A DNA stretch of 64,000 nucleotides from Ignavibacteriota bacterium. Lineage in GTDB: Bacteria > Bacteroidota > Ignavibacteria > Ignavibacteriales > Ignavibacteriaceae. The stretch is taken from contig CP053446.1 in NCBI GenBank assembly GCA_013285405.1, positions 1,339,985 to 1,403,984 of the forward strand, in the 5' to 3' direction. The notes under the pieces are model-generated. The model was given only the letters and a program-made list of their open reading frames with translations. It ran no database searches and was not told the origin of the DNA. The position numbers and the translations under genes are program-made. Shown here piece by piece: positions 56,243 to 64,000 of this stretch; positions within the stretch are counted from its first letter, which is position 1, and each line of letters starts with the position of its first letter.

Positions 56243-56372
56243 CGCTAACGGCTGAGGCTATGTGCAGTAAGGGATTGCGGGCTACTATTCTGTCCGCCGA
56301 AACGAAAGTTTATGCGGGGCAGAATGCTTGAATTACCACTGAAACCCTTATTGCATATAGCCTTTGTTAGCG
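56243..56372 (-). repeat. attC-like site C
   Basis: Perfect outer sites CGCTAAC (56243-56249) and GTTAGCG (56366-56372). Inner arms GGCTATGTGCAGTAAGGG (56256-56273) and CCCTTATTGCATATAGCC (56345-56362) are complementary at 16 of 18 positions, the other two being G-T. A third pair ATTCTG/CAGAAT lies in the loop. Length 130 bp. This is the clearest hairpin site of the array. Confidence 0.7.
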
Positions 56373-56449
56373 TTTCGTTGTTCATTTTTCTCGTTATTTT
56401 TCTTTCATTTTTGCTGCATCTTTTCTGTCTGCCGTGTGTTGGGGTAGGC

Positions 56450-56522
56450 AAGCTCTTTTGCAGGTTTTGGTCTTAGCGTTGGCTTGTGTGACCTGCAAAT
56501 GTGCTTGACTACAAAGCGTGGG
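56450..56522. repeat. Repeat D, left flank of the restriction-modification operon
   Basis: Stem TTGCAGGT (56458-56465) / ACCTGCAA (56491-56498) with AGCGTTGGCTTGTGTG in the loop and ATGTGCTTGA after it. Repeat E at 61053-61106 shares loop and flank, in the same orientation, on the other side of the operon. Confidence 0.5.
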
Positions 56523-56900
56523 CTATAAAGTTAAACCACGATTAAAATCAACAATATGTATTGCTGGAATTGTAGATAATATTAATGCTATATCTTGATT
56601 ATGTCCAAGTTGAAAACCGTAGTTTGATGCAATATATTCAATGTATTCGTTACAGTTAATTCTGTGAATAATTCTTCCAACTCCCGCAGTAAAAGCATTT
56701 CTGAAATAATTAGGAAAACTCGCTATGTTTTGATAACAATGTATTCGACCTTCACTACCCCAAGCACCTTGATTTTCATTGTGTTCCCAATGAATTGAGG
56801 TTGTTCCATCATTTTTCGATAAAAATCCAAGTGCTTCAAAAAATTCATTATCAGAAGCAAATTGAATTTGCTGAATTGTTCCAAATACTAATTGTGGCAT
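56523..56900 (-). CDS. Hypothetical protein, last gene of the R-M operon
   Basis: A 125-residue soluble protein: QLVFGTIQQIQFASDNEFFE, WEHNENQGAWGSEGRIH and HRINCNEYIEYIASNYGF are its recognisable blocks. No membrane segment or known motif. It starts 11 bp after the HNH gene end, so belongs to the operon; a role with the nuclease is possible but not shown. Confidence 0.6.
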   Translation of the reverse strand: MPQLVFGTIQQIQFASDNEFFEALGFLSKNDGTTSIHWEHNENQGAWGSEGRIHCYQNIASFPNYFRNAFTAGVGRIIHRINCNEYIEYIASNYGFQLGHNQDIALILSTIPAIHIVDFNRGLTL

Positions 56901-56911
56901 AAGAATAGTTT

Positions 56912-58111
56912 TTAGTTTTCATTATAAATAGTAGCTAATTCTGTTTTGATTTGTCTAAAAGTTAAATCCGCTTTTAGTTCTTGACTTAGACCTGTATTAA
57001 TGCAATAAACGAAAGACTCCTTTCTGTAATACAATTCGTTTTTCTTTAATGATTTTTCAATGCTATCTGTTTTTGCAAGTAAACAAATAAGTTGGTAATC
57101 TAAATTTATCGCATCTGTTTTGTTGTTCGGGTGTGCTTTCGTGTAATGTTGGGTTGCTGTTAGTTTAATTAAGTTTTCCAAATAATGGGCAAGTTGCGGA
57201 AATTTGCTTTTCGGAAAAATGTGATGAACTTGTGTTGCATCACCATTAGCCCATTGGTCTTTTACTTCGCTTTCAGAATACATTTTCTTTATTTGGTTCA
57301 TAGCTTTTTGAACCAAATAAGCGTTAAACGCTGTGTTAGGCAATACGTTTTGTTCGCTATCTGCATTTGCTTCTTGTCGCGAAATGGTTTTGTCTTTTGA
57401 TAAATCACGCCAATTTTTTCGATTATACATTAAGTCTGTGTAGTAAAATTCATTTTCAGACATTCGTCCTTTAATAGAACCTGGCAAATTGTTTTCGCAT
57501 GCGTAAATATTCAGCAATTTTGGATAAATTCTTCTTACTTCAACTTCTCCGTTGATTGCAGTATTTCCGATAATAAATTTGATAAAACGCTTTTGCAAAT
57601 CTTCAAAATCTGTTTGTGTCAAATTTCCTTTTTCATATTTATTTTTGTAATCTTCAAAAAATTTGAGCAAACCACTATCGGATAAAACCTTTACAAAGTA
57701 CTGATAAAGAAATTTGTAGGCGTTTCGGTCTTTCAATGATATGTATTCTAATACAGACAAATTCGCAATTTTATAATAGTTTTTAGTTCCACGCTTTTCA
57801 ATGTCCAAAACACCTGCATACGCCAAAAGTCTTAACGGTTGCTGAATAAATTTGTCATATTCGCTTCTTGTTGTTGGATTGGTTGCAGACGGCTTGTTGA
57901 AAATTGCTTTTACGTTTTTGATGAAGTATTGAGAATCCCAAATGTCTTGCACGATGAACTCTTTTTGCGGCTCGTTTTCTCTTAAATTCAAAACACAATC
58001 CGCAATGATACAAACTACATCTGGAGTGCATTTTTGGTCCATAAATCTTGCATCATTGGATTTTCTGATGTCGTAATCGTTGCTTTCTAGCAACTTTTCA
58101 AGTTCTGTCAT
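56912..58111 (-). CDS. HNH restriction endonuclease (probable)
   Basis: A 399-residue protein. The HNH site is VHHIFPKSKFPQLAHYLENL: His296-His297, Asn313 and His322 or His327, with FP spacing typical of HNH nucleases. The N-terminal two thirds are likely the target-recognition part. It directly abuts the methyltransferase gene (next base), the expected R partner of a type II, probably type IIS, system. The recognition sequence cannot be read from sequence. The Eco31I family also pairs an HNH nuclease with C5 and N6 methylation. Confidence 0.75.
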   Translation of the reverse strand: MTELEKLLESNDYDIRKSNDARFMDQKCTPDVVCIIADCVLNLRENEPQKEFIVQDIWDSQYFIKNVKAIFNKPSATNPTTRSEYDKFIQQPLRLLAYAGVLDIEKRGTKNYYKIANLSVLEYISLKDRNAYKFLYQYFVKVLSDSGLLKFFEDYKNKYEKGNLTQTDFEDLQKRFIKFIIGNTAINGEVEVRRIYPKLLNIYACENNLPGSIKGRMSENEFYYTDLMYNRKNWRDLSKDKTISRQEANADSEQNVLPNTAFNAYLVQKAMNQIKKMYSESEVKDQWANGDATQVHHIFPKSKFPQLAHYLENLIKLTATQHYTKAHPNNKTDAINLDYQLICLLAKTDSIEKSLKKNELYYRKESFVYCINTGLSQELKADLTFRQIKTELATIYNEN

Positions 58112-60619
58112 TTATTCTATATTTTTTAAAAGCCCGAAGAAAAAAACTGAATTATTATCAATGTTCAATGAACGAGTGCCGTAATTACGTGCAACACGAT
58201 AAAACTTCTCAAATTCTTTTGTCCCGTAATATTCCAAATCTTTTTCTGTCGGAAGTCGGCTACCATTTTTCAAAGTTAATAAAGCAACCGAACCGTCAGT
58301 AATTGCATTCTTTGGTAAAAAACTCGCTCTAGGATAATAAGTGAGGTTTGGAATCATAACAACATCTTCACGATTTAGAAATTTGGCGACAGCTAAATTT
58401 TCTGTATCGTCAATATAACAGTCGTAATTTTTTAATTCTTTTATTTCATTATTTCCAACATTGCGTGATTTTAAAACTCTGTATTTTCCGTTGTTTTTCG
58501 TTATTTGTTTTGTGATTTGTCTATCTCTGAAACTTTGGAAAATATCAAATGTCATTTTCTCCGAAATTTTGTCAAACTCTTCATTTCGGTAAATCAACCA
58601 ATACGGAAATTTATCAGACAACAAATATTTTTTTTGCTTTTCTTCAACAGTTTCCGTTATGTAACTTTCAATTAAAATGTTATCGCTTTGTTTTTTTATT
58701 GAAGTTTCAAGTAAAAAACTAATTGTTTCAATCTTTACACCTTTAAAACCTTTTTCGCCATAATCACAAATCTTTAAAAGATTTTGACCTTTGATAATTT
58801 CTCTTGTGATATTAAATTCGGGTGAATTGATAAGGCTTTTCGGAATAATTAAGGAAACGAAGTTTCCTAACGTAATTGCTTTTTCAATGAAGAACGAAAA
58901 CAAATTATTTGTTTCATTGTTATTTGCGTTGAATTTGTAAAGCGATAACAATTCTTGATTGTTAGTTAGTTTTTTGTAAGGCGGATTTCCTACAACAATG
59001 TCGTATTTTTCTTTAAAAGTGTGTGTGAGAAAATCAGCATTAATGAAATTAAACTTGAATTTTTTAGGCAAGTTTAATTTGGCTAAAATGTTTCTCAGCA
59101 CAGCAAAAGAATTGTTGTCAATATCAACAAGGTCAAAAATTACTTCGTCTTTGTCTTCGTATTTTTCAACAAGCAATGGAATAAAATTACCAATACCAAC
59201 TGAAGGCTCTAAAATTCTGATTTTCTTTTTTCCTTTCAGTTCGGGCAAATCTTTTACAACTGAAAATGCAATGTCTTTTCGTGTAAAAAAAGCCGAATTT
59301 TCTTGCCGACTTGAATTTGCGTATTCCGAAATTTGATAAATATTTTCAAGTCCTAACTTGTCAAAATCAGAATTGATGAACGAAAGTAAATTTTCTGTTT
59401 TACTCAATTCTTCTTTTTTAATTATGTTGTTTATTTCAGTTGTTGAAAGAAATTTTTGATTTAAAACTTCTTTTATTCTTTTTGCAATATTGCCGAAAAC
59501 ACCTGTCGGAACTGCTTCGCCAATGCAATGTCTAATGTTTAATTCTTCTTTTTTCAAAAACGCTTTCTTTTCAAGCAAACTCATTTTGTTCAACTTGTCG
59601 GTTGATTGGTATGTCCATTGAAAAGATGCAGGAATACTCATCATCATCATTAGTTCTCTAATGCTGAAAACTCTGTTTTCTGATGGGTGAACGGTATTTT
59701 GGCTTGACAAAATATCGTTTCGCGTGTGTACACACGGACCTTCTTTGTCCCAATACCAACGTGCATATTTGTCGCCATTTTTACTTTCATTTAAAACGAT
59801 TTTACCATCTTTGATTTGGTGCGGTATTCTGTCTTTTTCCGTGTTTTGAAAAGCCGATTGTCCTTCTTCTAAATTTTCAATCCAACGCACCATTTTCGCA
59901 TCATACTCTCTAAATGAATGGAAAATATCGGTTTCAGATATTTTTCCCATTTCATTTATATTTTCTAAACCTGCAAAAAGTTGACGTAGCGTTTTTGGTT
60001 TTTGTTTTTCTGGAAAAATGTCAAACGGACTAATGTTCTGTAAATCTTTGCGAACACCAATTACAAGTGTTCTTGTTCTGCTTGATTGCGAACCATAATC
60101 TTTGAAGTTTACGACTTTGAAAAGTATATTGTAGTGTCCGCCTAAATTTATTTTTATGGCTTCTTCGATAGTTTTTTCTGTTCCGTCTATGTCGGTGCAA
60201 GTTGTATTCAAAAATGCTCTTACATTTTCAAAAATGAAAAATTTTGGATTGACTTCTTTTGTGATTTTGATTGATTCAACAACTAATGAATTTCTTGTCA
60301 ATTCTTGATTTTTCTTGTGATTTGCAACAGACATTCCTTGACACGGTGGTGTAGCTACAATTACGTCAGGTTCGGAAATTTTGTGTTCAATTTTCCATTT
60401 TTCGATTTCAGAAAAAAGTTTATTTTTGATTTCTTTCGTTGAAATATCTCCGTCCAAATAACCCGTGTCGTATTTGCACTTGTTATTGAATGCTTGAATT
60501 TTTAAGCGTTTTGTTAGTATTTCATTTGTCGCAATGCACTCAAATCCGTTTTGTTTGAAGCCGTAACAACCAACCCCAGCACTGCTGAATAAACTTATGT
60601 ATGTCAATGGTTTGTTCAT
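58112..60619 (-). CDS. Fused DNA methyltransferase: C5-cytosine domain plus N6-adenine domain
   Basis: An 835-residue fusion. Residues 1-390 are a C5-cytosine methyltransferase: motif I LFSSAGVG, motif IV PPCQ (Cys93), motif VI FENVR, motif VIII SRTRTLVIG and motif X GEAVPTG (367-371). Residues about 440-835 are an N6-adenine, gamma-type enzyme: FFTRKDIA, motif I LEPSVGIGNF and motif IV NPPY (545-548), followed by a target-recognition region. Modifying C on one strand and A on the other suits an asymmetric type IIS site. It overlaps nothing and lies next to the nuclease and regulator. Confidence 0.9.
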   Translation of the reverse strand: MNKPLTYISLFSSAGVGCYGFKQNGFECIATNEILTKRLKIQAFNNKCKYDTGYLDGDISTKEIKNKLFSEIEKWKIEHKISEPDVIVATPPCQGMSVANHKKNQELTRNSLVVESIKITKEVNPKFFIFENVRAFLNTTCTDIDGTEKTIEEAIKINLGGHYNILFKVVNFKDYGSQSSRTRTLVIGVRKDLQNISPFDIFPEKQKPKTLRQLFAGLENINEMGKISETDIFHSFREYDAKMVRWIENLEEGQSAFQNTEKDRIPHQIKDGKIVLNESKNGDKYARWYWDKEGPCVHTRNDILSSQNTVHPSENRVFSIRELMMMMSIPASFQWTYQSTDKLNKMSLLEKKAFLKKEELNIRHCIGEAVPTGVFGNIAKRIKEVLNQKFLSTTEINNIIKKEELSKTENLLSFINSDFDKLGLENIYQISEYANSSRQENSAFFTRKDIAFSVVKDLPELKGKKKIRILEPSVGIGNFIPLLVEKYEDKDEVIFDLVDIDNNSFAVLRNILAKLNLPKKFKFNFINADFLTHTFKEKYDIVVGNPPYKKLTNNQELLSLYKFNANNNETNNLFSFFIEKAITLGNFVSLIIPKSLINSPEFNITREIIKGQNLLKICDYGEKGFKGVKIETISFLLETSIKKQSDNILIESYITETVEEKQKKYLLSDKFPYWLIYRNEEFDKISEKMTFDIFQSFRDRQITKQITKNNGKYRVLKSRNVGNNEIKELKNYDCYIDDTENLAVAKFLNREDVVMIPNLTYYPRASFLPKNAITDGSVALLTLKNGSRLPTEKDLEYYGTKEFEKFYRVARNYGTRSLNIDNNSVFFFGLLKNIE

Positions 60620-60621
60620 AG

Positions 60622-60948
60622 TTAGAATTTTATTTCGGCTTGTTTCACATTTACACTTTTTAAATAATTAACTTTTTCTTCAGCAACAATTAATGTTTTT
60701 GGAGAACAATTGTATTGATACATTTTCTTGGCAAATTGGTCACTAAAATATTCCGTTTTCAATTCTTCAAGGTTAAGGCTAAATGCAGTTGCTAATTTAT
60801 CTAACCGCTTCTCGTCAAATTCACGTTTTCCGTTTTCAATTTTACTCAAGTTAGCAGAATCAAGTTTAAGAAGTGCTGCAAGTTCTGTTAATGTTAACCC
60901 TTTATCGGTTCTTAGTTCTCTGATATATTCTCCGAAAGTTGCTTTCAT
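60622..60948 (-). CDS. XRE-type helix-turn-helix controller protein
   Basis: A 108-residue protein with an N-terminal HTH (IRELRTDKGLTLTELAALLK, then SANLSKIENGKREF), typical of R-M controller (C) proteins. A C-terminal extension of about 40 residues may form dimers. First gene of the R-M operon, 2 bp before the methyltransferase; it probably times expression of the methylase and nuclease. Confidence 0.85.
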   Translation of the reverse strand: MKATFGEYIRELRTDKGLTLTELAALLKLDSANLSKIENGKREFDEKRLDKLATAFSLNLEELKTEYFSDQFAKKMYQYNCSPKTLIVAEEKVNYLKSVNVKQAEIKF

Positions 60949-61052
60949 AGACTTGTAAAATTTAACTTGTCAATATTTGACAAATATACATAAATATTTT
61001 CACTTTACAAGCTTTCATTATTTTTTTCGTGGGTCAGCAAAATGAAGGCTCT

Positions 61053-61106
61053 TTTGGCTTTGCGAAGCGTTGGCTTTTGTGTCGGGCAAAGCCAAATGTG
61101 CCTGAA
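61053..61106. repeat. Repeat E, right flank of the restriction-modification operon
   Basis: Perfect 11-bp stem TTTGGCTTTGC (61053-61063) / GCAAAGCCAAA (61086-61096) with AGCGTTGGCTTTTGTG in the loop and ATGTGCCTGA following. Matches repeat D at 56450-56522 in loop and flank; the stems differ in sequence but both are paired. Confidence 0.5.
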
Positions 61107-61195
61107 TGTGCGGTGGGTTTCCGTTTCCTTTTTTGTCTTTATGCAGCAAAAATAACTTTGTCATTCTGTCGTCTGTTTTGTCTTTTTACAATGAA

Positions 61196-61273
61196 CGCTA
61201 ACTCGTTTATAGGTCTCACAAAGTCAGACGAATACAACCACAATTAGCTGTATAGGTCTCATTAACGTGAGAC
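61196..61273. repeat. Site F: lone half-site near the recombinase gene (candidate attI) with direct repeats
   Basis: CGCTAAC (61196-61202) in the context ACAATGAACGCTAAC, which matches ACAATGACCGCTAAC of site C, but no GTTAGCG partner follows. Two copies of TATAGGTCTCA (61208-61218 and 61251-61261), then a hairpin GTCTCA/TGAGAC (61256-61273) before a T-rich stretch that may act as a terminator. It lies 30-107 bp after the recombinase stop. Confidence 0.45.
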
Positions 61274-61302
61274 TTTATTTTTCCAAACTTAAATAAATTT
61301 TT

Positions 61303-62391
61303 TTATAAATCATCAAATGGCGACTTTATTTTTTGTAAACTTTTTGTTGATACATGTGTATAAATCTCGGTTGTTTTACTGCTTTTATGACCGAGTAATT
61401 CTTGTATAAACCTTAGATCGGTACCTGATTCTAACAAGTGTGTTGCATAAGAATGTCTTAACCAATGCAGTGTTACAGGTTTGTTAATTTTAACTTTTAC
61501 TAATGCCTGTTTAAGCACATTCTGTAAACTTTTTTCGCTGTATTCTTCGCCGGCGTTTTGTCCTTCAAATAACCAGTTCTTTGGTTTATACATTTTATAA
61601 TACTCACGCAGCATTTCAATCACTTTATTTGAAACAGGCACAATTCTGTCTTTTCTTCCTTTTGCCTGCCTAACATTCAACAGCCCCCGTTTACTATCTA
61701 TATCTATTAGTTTCAGATTCAGCAACTCGCCTCTTCGTAAACCGCAGGCATAAATCAAACTAAGCATAGTTTTGTGTTTTACATTTGTGTGGGCTTTCAG
61801 AATTGAAGAGACCTCTTCTTTACTAAGCACATTTGGCAACTTATATTCACGTCTTGGTCTTGCTATAATATCAACATCCAAGCTGCTGTGCTCTACTTCT
61901 CTAAAAAAAAGTTTAATTGCATTTACAACCTGGTTTTGATATGAAAAACTCAGTCCGTTTTTTATGATGTATTCATTAACGTATCGTACCACATCATCAT
62001 TTGTTAAATCTTTTACCGGCTTGGGAAAGGCAAACATTAAAAATGATTTTGCGGCATCCAGATATGTATTAATTGTTGATGCACTGTATCGCTTGTGTTC
62101 CATCCACAACTTTAGTTTAGATAAACTCTTTTCAACTTCTGCAGAAACTTTAAACAAGGGCTTTTCTGCTAAACCAGCAGTTTCTATAATTGCCTTATCA
62201 TTTAGCGCACCAATCAGTTTACTTAACTCAAATCTGTCTTTAGCAATAAACCATTTGTTCTTGGTTTTACTCCATCTTGCAACACCAAGTGTTTTAACTG
62301 CAGAAATTAACCCGGCATCTTTCGGGAATCTTAAAAACACCACGTTGATATTGTGATGTTTTCCCGTCTCGAGAATTATTTTTGGCTTCAT
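61303..62391 (-). CDS. Tyrosine recombinase of the integron-like array
   Basis: A 362-residue site-specific recombinase. Catalytic residues: Arg219 (ACGLRRGEL), Lys244 (AKGRKDR), His309 and Arg312 (HWLRHSYATHLL), His335 (LLGH) and Tyr344 (EIYTHV). The SAM-like N-terminal DNA-binding domain covers about 85-180, preceded by an 80-residue extra domain. The extra helix and patch that mark integron IntI enzymes, between the Lys and the HxxR motif, are not evident. It runs 28 bp after hemL on the same strand and could share its promoter. Confidence 0.9.
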   Translation of the reverse strand: MKPKIILETGKHHNINVVFLRFPKDAGLISAVKTLGVARWSKTKNKWFIAKDRFELSKLIGALNDKAIIETAGLAEKPLFKVSAEVEKSLSKLKLWMEHKRYSASTINTYLDAAKSFLMFAFPKPVKDLTNDDVVRYVNEYIIKNGLSFSYQNQVVNAIKLFFREVEHSSLDVDIIARPRREYKLPNVLSKEEVSSILKAHTNVKHKTMLSLIYACGLRRGELLNLKLIDIDSKRGLLNVRQAKGRKDRIVPVSNKVIEMLREYYKMYKPKNWLFEGQNAGEEYSEKSLQNVLKQALVKVKINKPVTLHWLRHSYATHLLESGTDLRFIQELLGHKSSKTTEIYTHVSTKSLQKIKSPFDDL

Positions 62392-62419
62392 CGATAAAAA
62401 TCGGCGTTTATGTTTTAGC

Positions 62420-63712
62420 TTAAATTAATATTTCTGTCAGTGATTCTTTATGTGCCTTAATCGTTTTATCCAAATCTTCTTTGCTATGAGCAGTTGAGAC
62501 AAACAAAGCTTCAAACTGTGCCGGTGCAAGATAAATTCCTCTTTTCAGCATTTCGTGAAAATATATTCCATAAAGAAGCGTATCTGATTTCACCGCAGAT
62601 TTAAAATCATCAACCGGCTGTTCAGTAAAAAACATGCACATCATCGAACCAACTCTGTTCATTGCATAATTTTTTCCAGCCGCTTTCAGATTTTCCTTGA
62701 AACCTTCTTCAAGATATGCAGATTTCTTTTCGAGCGTTTTATAAACCGACGGATGATTCTTAATATATTTAAGCGCAGCATAACCAGCAGCCATTGCAAG
62801 AGGATTTCCGCTTAAAGTTCCTGCCTGATAAACAGGTCCAACGGGTGCAATCTTTTCCATTATTTCTCTCTTCCCGCCAAAAGCACCAACAGGTAAACCT
62901 CCGCCAATAATTTTTCCGAAAGTGGAAAGATCTGGTTTTATTCCGAGCACTTCCTGCGCACCACCTGCAGCAACACGAAATCCCGTCATCACCTCATCAA
63001 AAATCAAAATTATTTTTTCTTCATCGCAAATTGCACGTAACTCTTTTATGAATTCATCTTTTGCTTTCACGACTCCCATATTCCCGGCAATTGGTTCAAT
63101 TATAATTGCAGCAATTTGCTTTTTATTTGACGAGATTAATTTTTTTACTGAATTAATATCGTTGTAATCAGCAAGCAGTGTATCTGCCGCATTTCCTTTT
63201 GTAACACCGGGAGAAGTTGGAACACCGAGAGTTAAAGCACCGGAACCAGCTTTGATTAAAAAATAATCTGCGTGTCCATGATAACATCCCTCAAACTTTA
63301 TAAATTTTTCTCTTCCTGTAAAACCACGCGCAGCACGAATTGCACTCATTGTTGCTTCTGTTCCACTGTTTACCATTCGCACCATTTCAACTGAAGGCAC
63401 AAGTTCGGTAATTATTTTTGCCATTTTAACTTCAAGTGAAGTTGGCGCACCGAAACTCGTTCCGTTTTTTATAGATTCTGATAAAGCTTTTATTATGAAT
63501 GATGGATTGTGTCCGAACAGATGAGGTCCCCAGCTTCCGATATAATCTATAAACTTATTTCCATCCGCATCCCAGAACTTTGAACCCCTTCCCTTCTTTA
63601 TAAATAACGGATCGCCGCCGACTGATTTAAATGCGCGGACGGGAGAGTTAACTCCACCCGGGATATATTTTTTTGCTTCTTCAAATAATATTTTGCTTTT
63701 AGTTGTATTCAT
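62420..63712 (-). CDS. hemL: Glutamate-1-semialdehyde 2,1-aminomutase
   Basis: A 430-residue class III aminotransferase. The start [20 protein letters not shown] is specific for GSA aminomutase. [17 protein letters not shown] holds the Asp and [18 protein letters not shown] the pyridoxal-phosphate Lys. It makes 5-aminolevulinate in the C5 route to haem and B12; B12 is needed by metH in this window. It stands between the array and an unidentified partial gene. Confidence 0.96.
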   Translation of the reverse strand: MNTTKSKILFEEAKKYIPGGVNSPVRAFKSVGGDPLFIKKGRGSKFWDADGNKFIDYIGSWGPHLFGHNPSFIIKALSESIKNGTSFGAPTSLEVKMAKIITELVPSVEMVRMVNSGTEATMSAIRAARGFTGREKFIKFEGCYHGHADYFLIKAGSGALTLGVPTSPGVTKGNAADTLLADYNDINSVKKLISSNKKQIAAIIIEPIAGNMGVVKAKDEFIKELRAICDEEKIILIFDEVMTGFRVAAGGAQEVLGIKPDLSTFGKIIGGGLPVGAFGGKREIMEKIAPVGPVYQAGTLSGNPLAMAAGYAALKYIKNHPSVYKTLEKKSAYLEEGFKENLKAAGKNYAMNRVGSMMCMFFTEQPVDDFKSAVKSDTLLYGIYFHEMLKRGIYLAPAQFEALFVSTAHSKEDLDKTIKAHKESLTEILI

Positions 63713-63736
63713 AAAATTTAATCCTTATAAGAAATC

Positions 63737-63828
63737 GAACGCTGAGCTGCCTGACGGTAGGCAGGTGACGCAGGTTAAGCAGATAAAAAAATCAGTGTAA
63801 ATCAGCCCAATCAGTGTCATCTGCGTTC
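63737..63828. repeat. Intergenic repeat with GAACGC / GCGTTC ends
   Basis: A 92-bp block bounded by GAACGC (63737-63742) and GCGTTC (63823-63828). It contains a degenerate GC-rich palindrome CTGCCTGACGGTAGGCAG (63747-63764) and repeated words ATCAGTGT/AATCAG. It looks like a dispersed intergenic repeat rather than coding DNA. Confidence 0.5.
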
Positions 63829-63835
63829 TATTATT

Positions 63836-64000
63836 TTATTTAAATAGTATTTGATAATCCTTTTCTTTCCCTTTTTTCCACCAGTCTTCAGGAACGACTC
63901 GCCATGAACTTATGATTTCAGGAGTGATTATTTTATTTTCTTCAATCCATTGAATCATTGAATGTCGGAATTCTTTTTCTGTTGATGAAACAATTCTACC
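63836..64000 (-). CDS. C-terminus of a hypothetical protein (cut by window edge)
   Basis: An open frame of 54 codons up to the window edge, ending with a stop at 63836-63838. It reads GRIVSSTEKEFRHSMIQWIE at the left and ends with SWRVVPEDWWKKGKEK and YQILFK. The frame is open to base 64000. The Trp- and Lys-rich end suggests a real protein; no family recognised from this fragment. Confidence 0.6.
   Translation of the reverse strand, partial: GRIVSSTEKEFRHSMIQWIEENKIITPEIISSWRVVPEDWWKKGKEKDYQILFK

Larger units (their letters stand above)
53990..62400 (-). mobile_element. Integron-like gene-cassette array with tyrosine recombinase
   Basis: All genes from 53996 to 62391 are on the minus strand. 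They are separated by palindromic, attC-like sites (A 54450-54581, B 55492-55623, C 56243-56372). The tyrosine recombinase is at the right end, with a lone half-site (61196) near its 3' end. Contents are typical cassette cargo: small membrane protein, toxin-antitoxin, reductase, restriction-modification. Recombinase and cassettes share one direction, as in inverse integrons. Confidence 0.6.

Noticed and set aside
61303-62391. Calling the recombinase a classical integron integrase IntI
   Set aside because: The additional helix and patch that define IntI, expected between the catalytic Lys and the HxxR motif, could not be seen; the segment there is of normal XerC/D length.

Overview
The window looks like chromosomal DNA from a bacterium of the Ignavibacteria/Chlorobi side of the Bacteroidota. 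Five secreted proteins end in a type IX secretion (T9SS) C-terminal sorting domain with the YQNYPNPFNP signature. The metH promoter has a Bacteroidota-like -7 element (TAtaTTTG). The DNA is AT-rich with weak Shine-Dalgarno use in places. No rRNA, tRNA or CRISPR array was found.

The core landmark is the replication origin, at about 41.5-43.7 kb. rpmH, rnpA and yidC run leftwards from it. dnaA, a small lipoprotein gene, dnaN, recF, dciA (DUF721), gyrB and gyrA run rightwards. The rpmH-dnaA gap carries DnaA-box-like sites and a strong dyad. gyrA is split by a one-base frameshift in an A6 run. A broken nucleotidyltransferase module sits between gyrB and gyrA.

Left part, 0-41 kb. At 0-8 kb are a flavodoxin-like protein, a DMT transporter, three secreted beta-propeller (Ycf48/BNR-like) proteins, a MITE-like element and a string of hairpins that may be an RNA. 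At 8.2-15.1 kb a three-gene cassette is present twice in tandem: a secreted HExxH protein, a HEAT-like protein and a short T9SS-domain protein. Each copy has a near-identical structured leader and a sigma-54-like motif. At 15-41 kb is metabolic and housekeeping content: tag, a HerA-like ATPase, an SPFH protein, monomeric icd, a PflX-like radical SAM protein, a lone tail-tube-like protein, a POT transporter, metH under a SAM-I riboswitch, hldD, a NUDIX hydrolase, a metal permease, glgA and a patatin-type outer membrane protein.

Right part, 51.8-64 kb. After an M28 peptidase and a DinB protein comes an accessory island (about 53.99-62.4 kb) that behaves like an integron. All its genes lie on the minus strand: a small membrane protein, a Fic toxin with its antitoxin, a RibD-C/DHFR-like reductase, and a restriction-modification operon with a fused C5 plus N6 methyltransferase. 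They are separated by about 130-bp imperfect palindromes bounded by 7-bp sites of the form CGCTAAC...GTTAGCG, like attC sites. The island ends at a tyrosine recombinase that lacks the visible IntI-specific insertion and lies directly downstream of hemL. This integron-like array with a non-IntI recombinase is the strongest candidate for an undescribed system here.

A second theme is short palindromic repeats that have inserted in frame into protein genes (three cases), the clearest being an exact 21-bp difference between two paralogues.
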